Shown here in pieces: positions 5,824-6,422 of a DNA stretch of 6,422 nt. The position numbers and the translations under genes are program-made. Within the stretch, counting starts at the first letter, position 1. Each line of letters starts with the position of its first letter. Under the pieces are notes generated by a model. The model was not told where the DNA came from and did no database searches. It was given only the letters and a program-made list of their open reading frames with translations. Source of the stretch: an uncultured Ruminococcus sp. (lineage in GTDB: Bacteria > Bacillota > Clostridia > Oscillospirales > Ruminococcaceae); NCBI GenBank assembly GCA_947173865.1, contig CAMWGS010000119.1, positions 1 to 6,422 of the forward strand. The letters run 5' to 3'.

Positions 5824-5916
5824 TATTAATATGTATCATTGTTATTAGTATTGAAAAAAATAACCGAAGTGCTTGTTGATAATGACATAGATAAAATATA
5901 TATGGCGATTTAATAA

Positions 5917-6360
5917 TTATTCAGCAATATTTATTATCTTTTTGTTTTGTTTTACGGCATACTGTACTGTTTTGTATGCTCCTCCGCTGTTGTGCCGAAT
6001 ACAGCACACAACAAGGTCAGAGCGGTCTACCATGTTTCTGTTGCATATCTGAATTGCCGATTTATAGTGTGCCGACGACGATTCCGTACATATTTCAATC
6101 TCATTGTAACAACATTCAAAATTCTGTCTGTGGTCACGGTAGGAAGCTTTCATGTACGGCAGGACAAGCACCGTATAACTGTTGTGATAACCGTGTGTAA
6201 CTCTGCTTATTACTGACGAAGCAAGCCAGTCAAATTCACCATTTCGTCCCAGAAGAAATTTTACATAATCGTTGTTTTTTATGATGTCACGGACAACATC
6301 GGTCAGTCTTTTTGCTGTTTCGTCGAACTTGTCAATTTCCCTGTGACCGAAAAAACTCAC
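5917..6360 (-). CDS. SLOG-superfamily (DUF1273/YpsA-like) nucleotide-binding protein
   Basis: 147 residues with a Rossmann-like SLOG fold: N-terminal strand and FFGHRE (3-8), FLLGRNGEFD (35-44, the F-x-x-G-x-x-G-x-F-D element), VLVLPYM (64-70), an alternating middle, RNMVDRSDLVVCC (108-120), the glycine turn SGGAYKT (125-131) and the final strand KKIINIAE. SLOG domains are predicted to bind nucleotides or nucleotide-derived ligands; some act as ligand sensors in conflict systems, but this single-domain form has no established reaction. The length is normal for the short family members. The start is GTG at 6360: GAAGG lies about eight bases upstream and a TAG two codons upstream excludes a longer frame. 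An extended -10 promoter lies at 6403-6411. No clear terminator follows in the 93 bases to the convergent gene. Confidence 0.85.
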   Translation of the reverse strand: MSFFGHREIDKFDETAKRLTDVVRDIIKNNDYVKFLLGRNGEFDWLASSVISRVTHGYHNSYTVLVLPYMKASYRDHRQNFECCYNEIEICTESSSAHYKSAIQICNRNMVDRSDLVVCCIRHNSGGAYKTVQYAVKQNKKIINIAE

Positions 6361-6402
6361 AGTCTAAACCTTCATATTACGGACCTTAAACCTTTTTTTA
6401 TT

Positions 6403-6411
6403 ATTATAGCA
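6403..6411 (-). promoter_or_regulatory. Extended -10 promoter element of the SLOG gene
   Basis: On the minus strand TGCTATAAT (6411-6403) is a perfect extended -10 (TGnTATAAT), 42 bases before the GTG start. The -35 hexamer would lie just beyond the right edge of the window and cannot be checked. Confidence 0.7.
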
Positions 6412-6422
6412 CATAATAATTT

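Noticed and set aside
5947..6216. Rightward open frames opposite the SLOG gene
   Set aside because: The opposite strand encodes all the SLOG motifs; these frames have no recognisable family or start signals.

Overview
The window is AT-rich DNA with consensus sigma-70 promoters (TTGACA/TTGACT, 17 bp, TATAAT/TATAGT) and strong AGGAGG-type ribosome sites, typical of a low-GC Firmicute. The largest gene carries a signal peptide, BspA-type leucine-rich repeats, a type I dockerin and a serpin domain. The dockerin (first Ca loop D-A-N-G-D-G, linker containing DWKA, second helix VFDLCIMKK) closely resembles those of cellulosome-forming Ruminococcus (R. flavefaciens, R. albus, R. champanellensis). A gut or rumen Ruminococcus is the best guess for the host.

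Layout from left to right. Bases 1-149 hold the last ~48 codons of a tyrosine recombinase, with the catalytic Tyr region, reading rightwards. It is followed by a 3' tRNA fragment (180-205, probably tRNA-Ser) that has no 5' part in the window. This is the arrangement expected at the integrase-proximal end of an element inserted in a tRNA gene, so DNA right of ~205 is probably the original chromosomal flank or a neighbouring accessory segment. A perfect 15-bp inverted-repeat terminator (221-256) separates it from a leftward operon.

That leftward operon (1335 to 271) encodes a DUF4291-family protein, split into two overlapping reading frames at a run of six A, and a SUKH (SMI1/KNR4) protein. Back-to-back promoters (1374-1402 leftward, 1409-1437 rightward) divide this operon from a rightward 442-residue alpha-solenoid protein of unknown function, whose stop codon lies inside a heptameric repeat.

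Next is the secreted LRR-dockerin-serpin protein (2962-5172), predicted to be attached to a cellulosome through its central dockerin and to inhibit a serine or cysteine protease. After an imperfect palindrome and a terminator, a perfectly spaced promoter drives an unrecognised 147-residue protein (5380-5823). The window ends with a leftward SLOG-superfamily protein (6360 to 5917) starting at GTG.

Apart from the serpin gene, the window is a series of small independently promoted cytoplasmic genes (DUF4291, SUKH, solenoid, unknown, SLOG) next to a tRNA-targeting integrase, a pattern common in accessory regions. No complete defence system, toxin, CRISPR array or full mobile element can be demonstrated. 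The most notable items are the three-domain cellulosomal serpin, the att/tRNA junction and the frame-disrupted DUF4291 gene.
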